This document shows positions 35,731 through 44,974 of a DNA stretch of 64,000 bases, in pieces. Position 1 is the first letter of the stretch; every line of letters begins with the position of its first letter. The stretch lies in assembly GCF_001685415.1 (NCBI RefSeq), contig NZ_CP014989.1:1984001-2048000 (forward strand), given 5' to 3'. The translations under genes were made by a program, and so were the position numbers. The notes beneath the pieces were generated by a model. That model did not search any database. It was not told the origin of the DNA and saw only the letters and a list, made by a program, of their open reading frames with translations. This DNA is from Serinicoccus hydrothermalis. Lineage in GTDB: Bacteria; Actinomycetota; Actinomycetes; Actinomycetales; Dermatophilaceae.

Positions 35731-35790
35731 GCCAAATTTCGACATCTCGTTTGTCCGCCATGGCGAGCAAACCCACAGTCGAATTCCGGC
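35731..35790. repeat. 60-bp palindrome-ended dispersed repeat, copy C (degenerate left end)
   Basis: Third copy, 73 bp downstream of copy B in direct orientation. The right end GTCGAATTCCGGC and interior CGCCATGGCGAGCAAAC are conserved; the left end (GCCAAATTTCGAC) has changed at four positions and CCTCTGG reads ATCTCGT. Confidence 0.8.
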
Positions 35791-35824
35791 GCGACGAAGC
35801 AGGTCTGGATCCGTTTGCACGAGA

Positions 35825-35853
35825 AAACCCCCGGACCGAGGGTCCGGGGGTTT
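35825..35853 (-). terminator. Strong, possibly bidirectional terminator downstream of tRNA-Leu
   Basis: Perfect 13-bp stem AAACCCCCGGACC / GGTCCGGGGGTTT with loop GAG. On the minus strand it follows the tRNA-Leu 3' end by 25 bp; with A/T stretches on both sides it could also stop transcription from the aldo/keto reductase side. Confidence 0.85.
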
Positions 35854-35878
35854 CGCGTCCTGCGATGAGGACGAGCGT

Positions 35879-35961
35879 GCGCGAGGGGGGAGTTGAACCC
35901 CCACGCCCTTGCGGGCACACGGACCTGAACCGTGCGCGTCTGCCTATTCCGCCACTCGCGC
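35879..35961 (-). tRNA. tRNA-Leu (anticodon CAG)
   Basis: 83-nt class II tRNA. Acceptor GCGCGAG pairs with CTCGCGC; D arm GTGGCGGAATAGGCAGAC; anticodon stem CACGG/CCGTG around loop TTCAGGT with CAG; variable arm TGCCCGCAAGGGCG; T arm GGGGGTTCAACTCCCCC. CCA is not encoded. Reads CUG, the dominant Leu codon here. Confidence 0.97.
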
Positions 35962-36123
35962 GAGTGCCCAGCAAGGCTAGCACTGCGCCCACCTGCGCCC
36001 CTAATCCGACGGAGGACCTCCGACGGCTCCCGGGCCCCGGGCCAGCCTCCAGGGTCCTCCCACCCGTGGCGGCTACCATCGAGGGCGCCAGCCATGAACC
36101 GTGCCACCAGTCAGGAGAGGGCC

Positions 36124-36978
36124 GTGGGTGTCTTCGACAAGCTCGAGCGAGGGCTCGAGCGCGCCGTGAAGCAACCCTTCGCCAAGGTCTTCAAGGCCGA
36201 GGTCCAGCCGGTCGAGATCGCCTCCGCCATGCGCGGCGCCATGGACGACCGCGCCGCGGTCCTCGGCCCGGGCCGCACGATGGTCCCCAACGTCTTCACC
36301 GTCGAGCTGGCCGAGAGCGACTACGAGCGGCTCTCCTCCTACTCCCACGCCCTCACCGACGAGCTCGTCGCCGCCGCGGAGGACCACGCCGACGCGCAGC
36401 GGTATGTAGCGCCCGGCCCGTTCGAGGTCCGGCTCGTCTCCGGCGAGGAGCTGGAGACCGGCATCTTCCGGGTGCGCCCGGCCGCCAAGGACGGCCGGCG
36501 CGGCTCCGGCGAGCGCGGCGCGGCCCGCGAGTTCGCCGAGGCCCAGCAGGCCCAGGACAGCCGCCGGGAGGAGCAGGCGCGCGAGCAGGCCGAGCGCCAG
36601 CGCTCCCAGCAGGACGAGCGTGCCGAGGCCTCCTACGAGGAGGCGGCGTACCGCCGCCCGACCCAGCCCGCGCGCTCCCGTCGCCGCACCGGACCCTCGC
36701 TGCAGATCGACGGGCGGCAGATCCCGCTGACCGCCGCCGTGACGACCCTCGGCCGGGACGAGGAGTGCACGATCGTCGTCGACGACCCGGGCGCCTCACG
36801 CAAGCACGCCGAGATCCGGATCGGCCACGACGGCCCGCACCAGCAGGTCATCCTGCGCGACCTCGGCTCGACCAACGGCACCTACCTCAACGGCGAGCAG
36901 GTCGGCAGCGAGCAGCTGCGCACCGGCGACCGCATCACCCTCGGACGCACCCACATCACGGTCCAGCTGGAGGGTTGA
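36124..36978 (+). CDS. fhaA: FhaA: DUF3662 and FHA domain protein
   Basis: 284 residues from GTG 36124 (AGGAGAGG upstream); ATG 36094 would add ten residues absent from the usual family start (GVFDKLERGLE). DUF3662 domain at about 1-120 (VKQPFAKVFKAEVQPVEIASAM, VPNVFTVELAESDYERL), a charged Gln/Arg/Glu linker, and a C-terminal FHA domain (TTLGRDEECTIVVDDPGASRKHAEI, LGSTNGTYLNGEQV). In mycobacteria FhaA binds phosphorylated PknB substrates and controls peptidoglycan synthesis. First gene of the fhaA-pknB operon. Confidence 0.93.
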   Translation: MGVFDKLERGLERAVKQPFAKVFKAEVQPVEIASAMRGAMDDRAAVLGPGRTMVPNVFTVELAESDYERLSSYSHALTDELVAAAEDHADAQRYVAPGPFEVRLVSGEELETGIFRVRPAAKDGRRGSGERGAAREFAEAQQAQDSRREEQAREQAERQRSQQDERAEASYEEAAYRRPTQPARSRRRTGPSLQIDGRQIPLTAAVTTLGRDEECTIVVDDPGASRKHAEIRIGHDGPHQQVILRDLGSTNGTYLNGEQVGSEQLRTGDRITLGRTHITVQLEG

Positions 36979-37445
36979 TGGGTGAGCTGACCCTCAACCT
37001 GCTCCGGCTGGGCGTGGTGGTGCTCCTGTGGGCGTTCGTCGTGGCCGTCGTCGGCGCCCTGCGCGGCGACCTCTACGGCACCCGCGTCCTCACCCGCAAC
37101 GCCGGGCCGACCCGCAAGCCGGAGTCCCGCTCGGAGCGCAAGCAGCGCCGCAACAACCCCACGCACCTCGTCGTCACCGAGGGACGCCTGCGCGGCACGT
37201 CAGTGCCGCTGCACGAGGCCGGCGTCCTCGTCGGCCGCAACCCCGAGTGCTCGCTGGTCCTCACCGACGACTACGCCTCGGGCCGGCACCTGCGGATCTA
37301 CCCCGGCTCCGACGCCTGGTACGCCGACGACCTCCGCTCCACCAACGGCACCGAGGTCAACGGGGCCCGGATCGGCACCGGGGCCAGGCTCGACCCGGGT
37401 GCCCAGATCCGGATCGGCCAGACCGTCCTCGAGCTGCGCCGCTGA
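36978..37445 (+). CDS. fhaB: FhaB: membrane-anchored FHA protein
   Basis: 155 residues with one N-terminal membrane helix (LNLLRLGVVVLLWAFVVAVVGAL) and a cytoplasmic FHA domain (GVLVGRNPECSLVLTDDYASGRHLRI, DLRSTNGTEVNGARI). The family partner recognises phospho-Thr on PknB or FtsZ-related proteins. Start ATG shares its A with the fhaA stop (TGATG). Confidence 0.93.
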   Translation: MGELTLNLLRLGVVVLLWAFVVAVVGALRGDLYGTRVLTRNAGPTRKPESRSERKQRRNNPTHLVVTEGRLRGTSVPLHEAGVLVGRNPECSLVLTDDYASGRHLRIYPGSDAWYADDLRSTNGTEVNGARIGTGARLDPGAQIRIGQTVLELRR

Positions 37446-37447
37446 CC

Positions 37448-38932
37448 ATGGCCCTCGCCCTGCGCTACGCCGCGCGCACCAACATCGGCCTCGGCAGCAA
37501 GGCCCGCAACGAGGACTCCGCGTATGCCGGGCCCGAGCTGCTCGTCCTCTGCGACGGGATGGGCGGGCACGCCGCGGGCGACGTCGCCTCCTCCCTCGTC
37601 GTCGGCGAGCTGGTGCACCTCGACGGCGAGTCGCACGGCGCGGACGACGCCCTGGACATCCTCGAGCAGGCGCTGGGCGAGGCCAACAACCGGCTGGCCG
37701 ACGTCATGGAGGTCTACCCCGACTCCGACGGCATGGGCACGACCTGCATCGCGATGCTCCGGGTCGACACCAAGCTGGCGGTCGCCAACATCGGCGACTC
37801 CCGGGCATACCTCCTGCGCGGCGGGCGGCTCACCCAGATCACCACCGACCACTCCTTCGTCCAGAAGCTGCTGGACGAGGGGCGGATCAGCCAGGAGGAG
37901 GCGCAGCACCACCCGCAGCGGTCCCTCGTCACCCGCGTCTTCACCGGCCGCCCCGAGGACCACCCGGACCTGTCCCTGCGCGAGCTGCGCGACGGGGACC
38001 GGGTGCTCATCTGCAGCGACGGGCTCACCGACTACGTCTCCACCGAGGTCGTCACCGAGATCCTCGCCGAGCCGGACCGCACCCCCGGCCAGGTCGCGGA
38101 CGCCCTGGTCCACACCGCGCTGCGCGCCTCGACCCGGGACAACGTCACCGTCGTCGTCGCCGACGCGGTCTCCCCCGGCGAGGGCACGAGCAAGCCCCAG
38201 GTCGTGGGCGCCGCCAGCGAGCGCCGCGGCAACCGCCCGCTCAGCCACCTCAGCCCCGCGGAGAAGGCCGCCGCCCTCACCCGGGAGGCCTCCGGGGTCT
38301 CCACCGTGGACGAGGCACCGCTGCTCGCGGAGGAGCAGAGCCGGCCGTGGGTCCGGGCGCTGCGCCTGGCCGGCATCACCGTCGCCGTGCTCGCGGTCCT
38401 CGTCGCCGGCGGCTGGGCGGGCTGGACCTGGAGCCAGCAGCAGTACTACGTGGGGGAGCAGGACGGCATGGTCACGATCTACCGCGGCATCTCCCAGGAC
38501 CTCGGGCCGATCAGCCTGTCCACCGCGGAGCAGCAGACCGACCTCCCGGTCGAGGAGCTGCCCTACTACTACCAGCGCCGGGTGCAGGGCACCCTGTCCG
38601 CGGACGGCCAGGACGGCGCGGAGCGGATCGTGGAGGACCTGCGGGCCCTCGTCGCGGCGCCCTGCGTGCCGACCGTGCTCCTGCCGGACGGCTCGACCAC
38701 GACCCAGATCCCGGACGACATGGAGACCGTGACGGCCGACAGCCTCGCCGAGGCGCAGCGGTCCGCGAGCGAGCAGGACCCGGGTCCGGCGCGCGCCCTG
38801 CTGCAGGACTCGCTCGAGCTGGGCGGCAGCACCCTGGGCGGCACGGACGCCACACGCCCCGGCACCGAACCCACCGGTGCCGAGGATGCCGCCCCGACCG
38901 CGACCGTCGTGTGGCCGGAGGGATGCCCGTGA
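37448..38932 (+). CDS. pstP: Membrane PP2C-type Ser/Thr phosphatase
   Basis: 494 residues. Cytoplasmic PP2C domain (1 to about 240): TNIGLGSKARNEDSAY, LLVLCDGMGGHAAGDVAS (metal Asp), ANIGDSRAYLLR, LICSDGLTDYV and STRDNVTVVVAD. One membrane helix at about 305-327, then an extracytoplasmic domain. Reverses PknB-type phosphorylation. Two bases after fhaB and overlapping rodA by 4 bp. Confidence 0.95.
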   Translation: MALALRYAARTNIGLGSKARNEDSAYAGPELLVLCDGMGGHAAGDVASSLVVGELVHLDGESHGADDALDILEQALGEANNRLADVMEVYPDSDGMGTTCIAMLRVDTKLAVANIGDSRAYLLRGGRLTQITTDHSFVQKLLDEGRISQEEAQHHPQRSLVTRVFTGRPEDHPDLSLRELRDGDRVLICSDGLTDYVSTEVVTEILAEPDRTPGQVADALVHTALRASTRDNVTVVVADAVSPGEGTSKPQVVGAASERRGNRPLSHLSPAEKAAALTREASGVSTVDEAPLLAEEQSRPWVRALRLAGITVAVLAVLVAGGWAGWTWSQQQYYVGEQDGMVTIYRGISQDLGPISLSTAEQQTDLPVEELPYYYQRRVQGTLSADGQDGAERIVEDLRALVAAPCVPTVLLPDGSTTTQIPDDMETVTADSLAEAQRSASEQDPGPARALLQDSLELGGSTLGGTDATRPGTEPTGAEDAAPTATVVWPEGCP

Positions 38933-40320
38933 GCACCACGACCCCCACCCCGTCGACCGTCACCAGCCTCAAGGTGCGCAGCGGACGCACCATCGAGCTC
39001 CTGCTGCTCGTGCTGGCCGTCGGCGTCGTCACCCTCTCCTACCTCACCGTCAACCTCACGGCGCAGGGCGCGCTCCCCACCGACGTCTGGTGGCACGTGG
39101 GCATCTTCGCGGCGCTCGCGCTCGGGCTGCACGTGGTCCTGCGCGCCCGGGCCCGGTATGCCGACCCCCTCCTCCTGCCGCTCGCGACGCTGCTCAACGG
39201 GCTGGGTCTGGTGATGATCCACAGGATCGACCTCGTCGAGACCGCCGGGGGCACCGACGGGGTGGCGAGCCGGCAGCTGCTGTGGACCGGGCTGGCGATG
39301 GCCATCGCGGCCGCCGTGCTCGTCCTGCTGCCCGACCACCGGGTGCTGCGGCGCTACACCTACATCGCGATGGCGCTCGGCTTCGTGCTGCTCCTCATGC
39401 CGATGCTCCCGGTCATCGGCGAGACGGTGAACGGCTCGCGCCTGTGGATCCGGATCGGGCCGTTCAGCTTCCAGCCGGGCGAGCTGGCCAAGATCGCCGT
39501 CGCCGTCTTCTTCGCCGGCTACCTCGTCTCCACCCGCGACGCCCTCTCGCTCGTCGGTCGCCGCGTCCTCGGGCTGCAGTTCCCCCGGGCCCGCGACCTC
39601 GGGCCGATCCTGGTCATCTGGATCCTCTCGGTCCTCATCCTCGTGCTGCAGCGCGACCTCGGCTCCTCGCTGCTCTTCTTCGGCCTCTTCGTCGCGATGC
39701 TCTACGTCGCGACCGAGCGCACGAGCTGGATCGTCATCGGGCTGTCGCTCTTCCTCGCCGGCTGCGTCCTCGCCTGGCGGCTCTTCGACCACGTGCAGGC
39801 GCGCGTCACGCTCTGGCTCGACCCCTTCGCCCCGGACCAGTCCGACCAGGTCGCCAAGGGGCTCATGGGCCTGGCCCACGGCGGCATCTTCGGGGCCGGG
39901 CTGGGCGGCGGCTTCCCCTACATCACCTACTACGCCAACAGCGACTACATCGTGGCCAGCTTCGGCGAGGAGCTCGGCATGATCGGGCTGTTCGCCCTGC
40001 TGCTGCTCTACGCCCTGCTCGTGGAGCGCGGCCTGCGCACCGCGATCGGCTCCCGGGACGGCTTCGGCAAGCTGCTGGCGGTCGGGCTCTCCTTCACGGT
40101 CGCGCTCCAGGTCTTCGTCATCGTCGGCGGCATCACCCGGGTCATCCCGCTCACCGGCCTCACCACGCCGTTCCTCTCGGCGGGCGGCTCCTCGCTGCTC
40201 GCCAACTGGATCATCGTCGCGCTGCTGCTGCGGATCAGCGACCACGCCCGCCGCCCCATCTCCGAGCGCCGCCAGGACCCGAGCATCGACGCCGCCGAGC
40301 GGGAGGGAGCAAGCGCATGA
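38929..40320 (+). CDS. rodA: SEDS-family peptidoglycan glycosyltransferase (RodA/FtsW)
   Basis: 463 residues, about ten to twelve membrane helices. SEDS signatures: SFQPGELAKIAVAVFFAGYL, LQRDLGSSLLFFGLF (Asp of the D-L-G-S/T motif), YVASFGEELGMIG read as IVASFGEELG, and PFLSAGGSSLLANW. Polymerises lipid II together with the PBP encoded next. GTG 38929 overlaps the pstP stop as GTGA and has GGAGGG 6 nt upstream, better than ATG 38923. Confidence 0.95.
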   Translation: MSTTTPTPSTVTSLKVRSGRTIELLLLVLAVGVVTLSYLTVNLTAQGALPTDVWWHVGIFAALALGLHVVLRARARYADPLLLPLATLLNGLGLVMIHRIDLVETAGGTDGVASRQLLWTGLAMAIAAAVLVLLPDHRVLRRYTYIAMALGFVLLLMPMLPVIGETVNGSRLWIRIGPFSFQPGELAKIAVAVFFAGYLVSTRDALSLVGRRVLGLQFPRARDLGPILVIWILSVLILVLQRDLGSSLLFFGLFVAMLYVATERTSWIVIGLSLFLAGCVLAWRLFDHVQARVTLWLDPFAPDQSDQVAKGLMGLAHGGIFGAGLGGGFPYITYYANSDYIVASFGEELGMIGLFALLLLYALLVERGLRTAIGSRDGFGKLLAVGLSFTVALQVFVIVGGITRVIPLTGLTTPFLSAGGSSLLANWIIVALLLRISDHARRPISERRQDPSIDAAEREGASA

Positions 40321-41774
40321 ACACCCCCATCCGACGGCTCGCCCTGGTCGTCTTCGCCATGTTCACCGCGCTGCTGGTGTCCACGACGTGGATCCAGTTC
40401 GTCCAGGCGGAGGACCTGCGCGAGACCCCGGGCAACCGCCGCACCCTCATCGACAACTACAGCCGGGACCGCGGCGCGATCCTCGTCGACGGCACCCCCA
40501 TCGCGAGCTCGCAGCCGACCGACGACGAGCTGGAGTGGCTGCGGCAGTACGACCAGGCGCAGCGGTATGCCCACGTCACCGGCTACTACTCCTTCACCTA
40601 CGGCGCGGGGCTGGGGCTGGAGCGGGCCGAGGACGCGGTCCTCGCCGGGACCGACGACAGCCTCTTCTACCAGCGGCTCGCCGACGTCGTCACCGGCACG
40701 CCGGTCTCCGGCGCGAGCCTCGAGCTGACCATCGATCCCGAGGTGCAGGCGGCCGCCACGGAGGCCCTGGGCGACCGGCGGGGTGCCGCGGTCGCGCTGA
40801 ACCCCCAGACCGGGGAGATCCTGGCCATGGTGAGCAAGCCCAGCTTCGACCCCAACGCCCTGTCCAGCCATCAGCTCGCGGCGGTGGACGAGGCCTACGC
40901 CGCGCTCACCGACGACCCCGCCGAGCCGCTGGTCAACCGCGCCATCGGTGGCGACCTCTACCCGCCCGGGTCGACCTTCAAGCTGGTCCTCGCCGCCGCG
41001 GCGCTGGAGTCCGGTGAGTACACCCCGGACACCGAGCTCGAGGGCGGGCTGACGTATACCCTCCCCGGCACCGAGACCGAGCTGCCCAACTTCGGCGGCG
41101 CGGCCTGCGACCCCGAGGGGCGCCCGACGCTGGCCGAGTCGGTGCAGGTCTCGTGCAACACCTCCTTCGCCTGGCTCGCCGGGGAGCTCGGCGCCGACGC
41201 GGTCCGCGAGCAGGCCGAGGCCTTCGGCTTCGGGCAGCCGCTGGAAGTGCCGATGAGCGTGACGCCCTCGATCTACCCCGACGAGCTGGACGACGCCCAG
41301 CTCGCGCTGACCGGCATCGGGCAGTTCGAGGTCCGGGAGACCCCGCTCCAGGTGGCGATGATCTCGGCCGCCATCGCCAACGGCGGGGTGACGATGACGC
41401 CCTACCTCGTCGAGGAGGTGCGCGGCTCCGACCTCGAGGTCATCGAGCGGGCCGAGCCCCGGACCCGCTCGCGCGCGGTGTCGCAGGAGTCCGCGGAGCA
41501 GCTCACCGAGATGATGACCTCGGTGGTGGAGCGCGGCTCGGGCCAGGCGGCGGCGCTGCCCGACGTGGAGGTGGCCGGCAAGACCGGCACCGCCGAGTTC
41601 GGCGAGAACGGTGCCGCGCACGCGTGGTTCACCGGCTTCGCGCCCGCCGACGACCCGCAGATCGCGGTCGCGGTCATCGTGGAGTCGGCGACGGACAACT
41701 GGGTGGGCGAGACCGGTGGCCAGGTCGCGGCGCCGGTGGCGCGCGCCATGCTGGAGGCGGGAGTGGAGCGATGA
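40317..41774 (+). CDS. pbpA: Class B penicillin-binding protein PbpA
   Basis: 485 residues: N-terminal membrane anchor (LALVVFAMFTALLVSTTWIQFV), dimerisation region, and transpeptidase domain with S-T-F-K near residue 219 (PPGSTFKL), S-C-N near 279 (VQVSCNTSF) and K-T-G-T near 422. Cross-links peptidoglycan; in actinobacteria it is a PknB substrate. Overlaps rodA (ATGA) and pknB (ATGA). Confidence 0.96.
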   Translation: MNTPIRRLALVVFAMFTALLVSTTWIQFVQAEDLRETPGNRRTLIDNYSRDRGAILVDGTPIASSQPTDDELEWLRQYDQAQRYAHVTGYYSFTYGAGLGLERAEDAVLAGTDDSLFYQRLADVVTGTPVSGASLELTIDPEVQAAATEALGDRRGAAVALNPQTGEILAMVSKPSFDPNALSSHQLAAVDEAYAALTDDPAEPLVNRAIGGDLYPPGSTFKLVLAAAALESGEYTPDTELEGGLTYTLPGTETELPNFGGAACDPEGRPTLAESVQVSCNTSFAWLAGELGADAVREQAEAFGFGQPLEVPMSVTPSIYPDELDDAQLALTGIGQFEVRETPLQVAMISAAIANGGVTMTPYLVEEVRGSDLEVIERAEPRTRSRAVSQESAEQLTEMMTSVVERGSGQAAALPDVEVAGKTGTAEFGENGAAHAWFTGFAPADDPQIAVAVIVESATDNWVGETGGQVAAPVARAMLEAGVER

Positions 41775-43843
41775 CCGACGACCCCACGCAGGCCACCCCG
41801 CCGCCCGAGAGGCAGCCCCGGGTGCTGGGCGGTCGCTACGAGCTCGGCGAGCTCATCGGCCGCGGCGGCATGGCCGACGTGCACGTGGGTCACGACCTGC
41901 GGCTGGGTCGCCCGGTCGCGATCAAGGTCCTGCGCACCGACCTCGCCCGCGACTCCTCCTTCCTCTCCCGCTTCCGCCGCGAGGCGCAGTCGGCGGCCGG
42001 GCTCTCGCACCCCTCGATCGTGGGCGTCTTCGACTCCGGCGAGGAGTCGGTCACCGAGTCCGGCGGGGCCACGGTGCAGGTGCCCTACATCGTCATGGAG
42101 CTCGTCGAGGGCCGCACGCTGCGCGAGCTGCTCAACGAGCACGGCACCCTCGAGCCCGACGAGGCGGCGCGGATCACCGGCCTCGTCCTCTCGGCGCTGG
42201 AGTATGCCCACGAGCGCGGCCTGGTGCACCGCGACATCAAGCCCGCCAACGTCATGGTGACCGCGGCCGGTGCGGTCAAGGTCATGGACTTCGGCATCGC
42301 CCGCGCCATCGCCGACACCGCGGCGACGATGACCCAGACGCAGGCCGTCATGGGCACGGCCCGCTACCTCTCGCCGGAGCAGGCCCAGGGGCTGGACGTC
42401 GACGGGCGCTCCGACCTCTACTCCGTCGGGTGCCTCCTCTACGAGCTCCTCGTCGGGCGCACACCCTTCCAGGGCGACCCGGTGTCGCTGGTCTACCAGC
42501 ACCTCGGTGAGGCACCCAAGGCCCCCTCGACCCACGGCTCCGGGCTGCCCGCGGCCCTGGACGCGATCGCGCTGCACGCCCTGGAGAAGAAGCCGGAGGA
42601 CCGCTACCAGGACGCGGGCGCCTTCCGCGCCGACCTCAACGCCGCCCGCGCCGACGAGCCGGTCTCCGCGGAGGCGCAGTCGACCTACGACCGCGTGCTC
42701 GGCCTGGGCGCCGCTGCCGGGGCAGGGGCCGCCGTGGCGTCCGCCCGGCCCTCCGCCGCCGCGACCCAGGCGGTCCCGGTGGGAGGCGGGCGCGAGCCGC
42801 AGGCATACCCGGGGGAGCCGACCGGGATCTTCGCCGCCGCCGGCGCGGACGACTCCTTCGAGCGCACCGACGAGATGCCGGTGCGCGAACGACGGCACCC
42901 CGGCGCCGCCCTGCTGCTGGGGGCGCTGGCGACCGTCGCGCTGGCCGGTGTCGCCTGGGTCCTCTTCCAGGTGATGGGGCCGAACGGTGACGACGGGCCG
43001 GAGATGCTCGTCGTGCCCAGCACCGTGGGCAGCACCGAGGCGCAGGCGCGGACCACGCTCACCGCGGCCGGCTTCACCGTCGCCGACGACGTCCGGCAGC
43101 GCAACAGCGACGAGGACCCCGGCGTCGTCGTCGAGCAGGACCCCCCGGGCGGTGAGCTGGAGCGCGGCGGCGAGGTGACGCTCACGGTCTCGGCCGGCCC
43201 GGAGGCGCAGACCATCCCGCGGCTGCAGGGGCTGGAGGAGCAGGCGGCCCGCGACCTGCTCGAGCGGGAGGGCTTCACCAACGTGCGCGGCGAGTCCGAG
43301 CAGTCCGACGACCCGGACTGGGAGGAGGGGCAGGTCGTCTCCAGCGACCCCGAGGAGGGAGAGGAGATCGACCCGGGCGACGAGATCGTCCTGACCATCT
43401 CCAGCGGTGACGTCGAGGTCCCCGACGTCGTGGGCCGGGACCAGAACGAGGCCGTGCTGCTCCTGGACGCGCAGACCCTGGAGTGGGAGATCGAGACGCG
43501 GCGCACCGCCGACGCGGATCCCGGCACCGTGCTCGAGCAGTCGGAGGAGCCCGGCGACACGGTCGCCCAGGGCAGCACCGTCGACCTCGTCGTGGCGGCC
43601 GAGCCGGTGCAGACCGAGACCGCGACCGAGGTCATCACCGAGACGATCACGCCGACCCCGACGTCCGAGCCCACGCAGGAGCCGACGGAGACCGACGAGC
43701 CCACCGAGAGCGACGAGCCGACGGAGACCGAGGAGCCCACCGAGAGCGAGGACCCGACGATCGGACCGGTCCCGACCGACCCCGAGCCGACCGACCCCGG
43801 TCCGCCGGAGGACCCGCCGGCCGACGGGGACGAGGGCGACTAG
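41771..43843 (+). CDS. pknB: Ser/Thr protein kinase PknB with PASTA domains
   Basis: 690 residues. Kinase domain about 20-285: GRGGMADVHVGHD, VAIKVL (Lys near 50), VHRDIKPANV, MDFGIARA and the activation loop TQTQAVMGTARYLSPEQA with two phosphorylatable Thr. Membrane helix about 376-398. Three PASTA repeats (about 413-478, 479-545, 546-613) bind muropeptide-like ligands outside. The C-terminus is an unusual Thr/Glu/Pro-rich tail of about 75 residues (TEPTESDEPTETEEPTE-like). Last gene of the operon, overlapping pbpA by 4 bp. Confidence 0.96.
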   Translation: MTDDPTQATPPPERQPRVLGGRYELGELIGRGGMADVHVGHDLRLGRPVAIKVLRTDLARDSSFLSRFRREAQSAAGLSHPSIVGVFDSGEESVTESGGATVQVPYIVMELVEGRTLRELLNEHGTLEPDEAARITGLVLSALEYAHERGLVHRDIKPANVMVTAAGAVKVMDFGIARAIADTAATMTQTQAVMGTARYLSPEQAQGLDVDGRSDLYSVGCLLYELLVGRTPFQGDPVSLVYQHLGEAPKAPSTHGSGLPAALDAIALHALEKKPEDRYQDAGAFRADLNAARADEPVSAEAQSTYDRVLGLGAAAGAGAAVASARPSAAATQAVPVGGGREPQAYPGEPTGIFAAAGADDSFERTDEMPVRERRHPGAALLLGALATVALAGVAWVLFQVMGPNGDDGPEMLVVPSTVGSTEAQARTTLTAAGFTVADDVRQRNSDEDPGVVVEQDPPGGELERGGEVTLTVSAGPEAQTIPRLQGLEEQAARDLLEREGFTNVRGESEQSDDPDWEEGQVVSSDPEEGEEIDPGDEIVLTISSGDVEVPDVVGRDQNEAVLLLDAQTLEWEIETRRTADADPGTVLEQSEEPGDTVAQGSTVDLVVAAEPVQTETATEVITETITPTPTSEPTQEPTETDEPTESDEPTETEEPTESEDPTIGPVPTDPEPTDPGPPEDPPADGDEGD

Positions 43844-43879
43844 CGCCGGCGACCCTCGGCGACCGCGCCGGGGTCTGCG

Positions 43880-44623
43880 TCAGGGCCGGACGACGCTCGC
43901 GTGCTGCGGGCGGACGGCGCCGGCATAGGCCGGGAGCTCGGTCTCGCCGAGGTCCTCGACGTCGTAGCCCAGGCCCACGGCCTGCGCCCAGTCCCGGTAG
44001 GTCGACACCACCGGGTCCGCCGCCAGCGAGGACCGCAGCGCCTCCGGGTCCCCGATGGCGGTGACGGTGTAGGGCGGGGAGTAGACCCGGCCCTGCAGGT
44101 AGAGGGTGTTGCCGACGCACTGGACCGCGCTCGTCGAGACGATGCGCTGGTCCTGCACCATGATCGCCTCCGCACCGCCGGCCCACAGGGCGTTGACGAC
44201 CCCTTGCAGGTCCTGCTGGTGCACGACGACGTCGTCGACCGAGTAGCCCTCGGGCAGCGTGTCGAGGCTGTAGCCCGCGTCGTCGAGGGTGACGCCCACC
44301 GCCGGCCCCTGCGCCGCCGCGGCGCCGACCCCGAGCGCCAGCTCGTCGGCACGGCGCGCGTCCAGCGACGCCACGCTCGAGGCCTGCTCGGCCCGCAGCT
44401 GCTCCACCTCGTCGGCCAGGTCGTCCGCCCGGCCGGTGAGGTCCTGCACCTGGGCGTCCCGCTCGGTGATGAGGTCGACGAGGTCGGCGGGCGCGCCACC
44501 CCCCTCCCGGGCCAGCGACGCGCTGGTGCCGAAGAGCATCCCGGCGGCCAGGCATACCGCCGTCACGCCGACGACCCGCCCACGGCGCGCCGTCGCGGTC
44601 CCCTCGCCCACGTCATCGGTCAT
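43880..44623 (-). CDS. DUF881 membrane-anchored protein
   Basis: 247 residues: one N-terminal helix (GRVVGVTAVCLAAGMLFGTSAS), a coiled coil (DLITERDAQVQDLTGRADDLADEVEQL in segments) and a C-terminal DUF881 domain (GVTLDDAGYS, VVHQQDLQGVVNALWAGGAEAIMVQDQRIVSTSAVQCVGNTL in segments). Always near crgA and the pknB operon in actinobacteria, probably a divisome or envelope factor. Convergent to pknB and divergent from crgA. Confidence 0.9.
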   Translation of the reverse strand: MTDDVGEGTATARRGRVVGVTAVCLAAGMLFGTSASLAREGGGAPADLVDLITERDAQVQDLTGRADDLADEVEQLRAEQASSVASLDARRADELALGVGAAAAQGPAVGVTLDDAGYSLDTLPEGYSVDDVVVHQQDLQGVVNALWAGGAEAIMVQDQRIVSTSAVQCVGNTLYLQGRVYSPPYTVTAIGDPEALRSSLAADPVVSTYRDWAQAVGLGYDVEDLGETELPAYAGAVRPQHASVVRP

Positions 44624-44680
44624 CACGACCCAGGGTATCGGGCGTATATCCTGACCACTCCCACCACGAAGGAGACGGAC

Positions 44681-44944
44681 GTGCCCGAGTCTCGCGGCCG
44701 AGAGGGTGCGCGCAAGCGCGCCGAACGCACCAGCCAGACCAGCCCCCAGACCCAGAGCCTGCCGGGCAACCCCTCGTGGTTCGTGCCGGTGATGTGCGCC
44801 CTCATGATCGTGGGCGTCCTGTGGGTGGCGATCTTCTACATCACCGGGGGCCAGTGGCCGGTCGGCTCGATCCGCTACTGGAACCTCGGGATCGGGATGG
44901 GCCTCATCATGATCGGCTTCGGCATGGCGACCCGCTGGCGCTAG
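44681..44944 (+). CDS. crgA: Cell division protein CrgA
   Basis: 87 residues: basic N-terminus PESRGREGARKRAER and two membrane helices (WFVPVMCALMIVGVLWVAIFY and YWNLGIGMGLIMIGFGMATRW) separated by a short loop, the CrgA topology. Recruits and stabilises divisome proteins in actinobacteria. GAAGGAG precedes the GTG by 6 nt. TATATC at 44645 could be its -10. Confidence 0.95.
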   Translation: MPESRGREGARKRAERTSQTSPQTQSLPGNPSWFVPVMCALMIVGVLWVAIFYITGGQWPVGSIRYWNLGIGMGLIMIGFGMATRWR

Positions 44945-44953
44945 TTGTCCACA
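44945..44953 (+). promoter_or_regulatory. Perfect DnaA box
   Basis: TTGTCCACA, the preferred DnaA box of high-GC actinobacteria, starting right after the crgA stop codon. A one-mismatch box on the other strand (TTATCCCCA, 44967-44975) lies 13 bp away. Confidence 0.5.
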
Positions 44954-44957
44954 GGTC

Positions 44958-44974
44958 ATCCCCAGCGTGGGGAT
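44958..44974. terminator. Hairpin between convergent crgA and rhomboid genes
   Basis: ATCCCCA / TGGGGAT, perfect 7-bp stem with GCG loop, in the 66-bp 3'-3' gap. It could terminate crgA; no T-run follows. Confidence 0.5.

Noticed and set aside
35687-35896. Short coding frames (MASKPTVEFRR-type) inside the 60-bp repeats
   Set aside because: They arise from the repeat sequence itself, have no ribosome site and copy A does not preserve the frame start.
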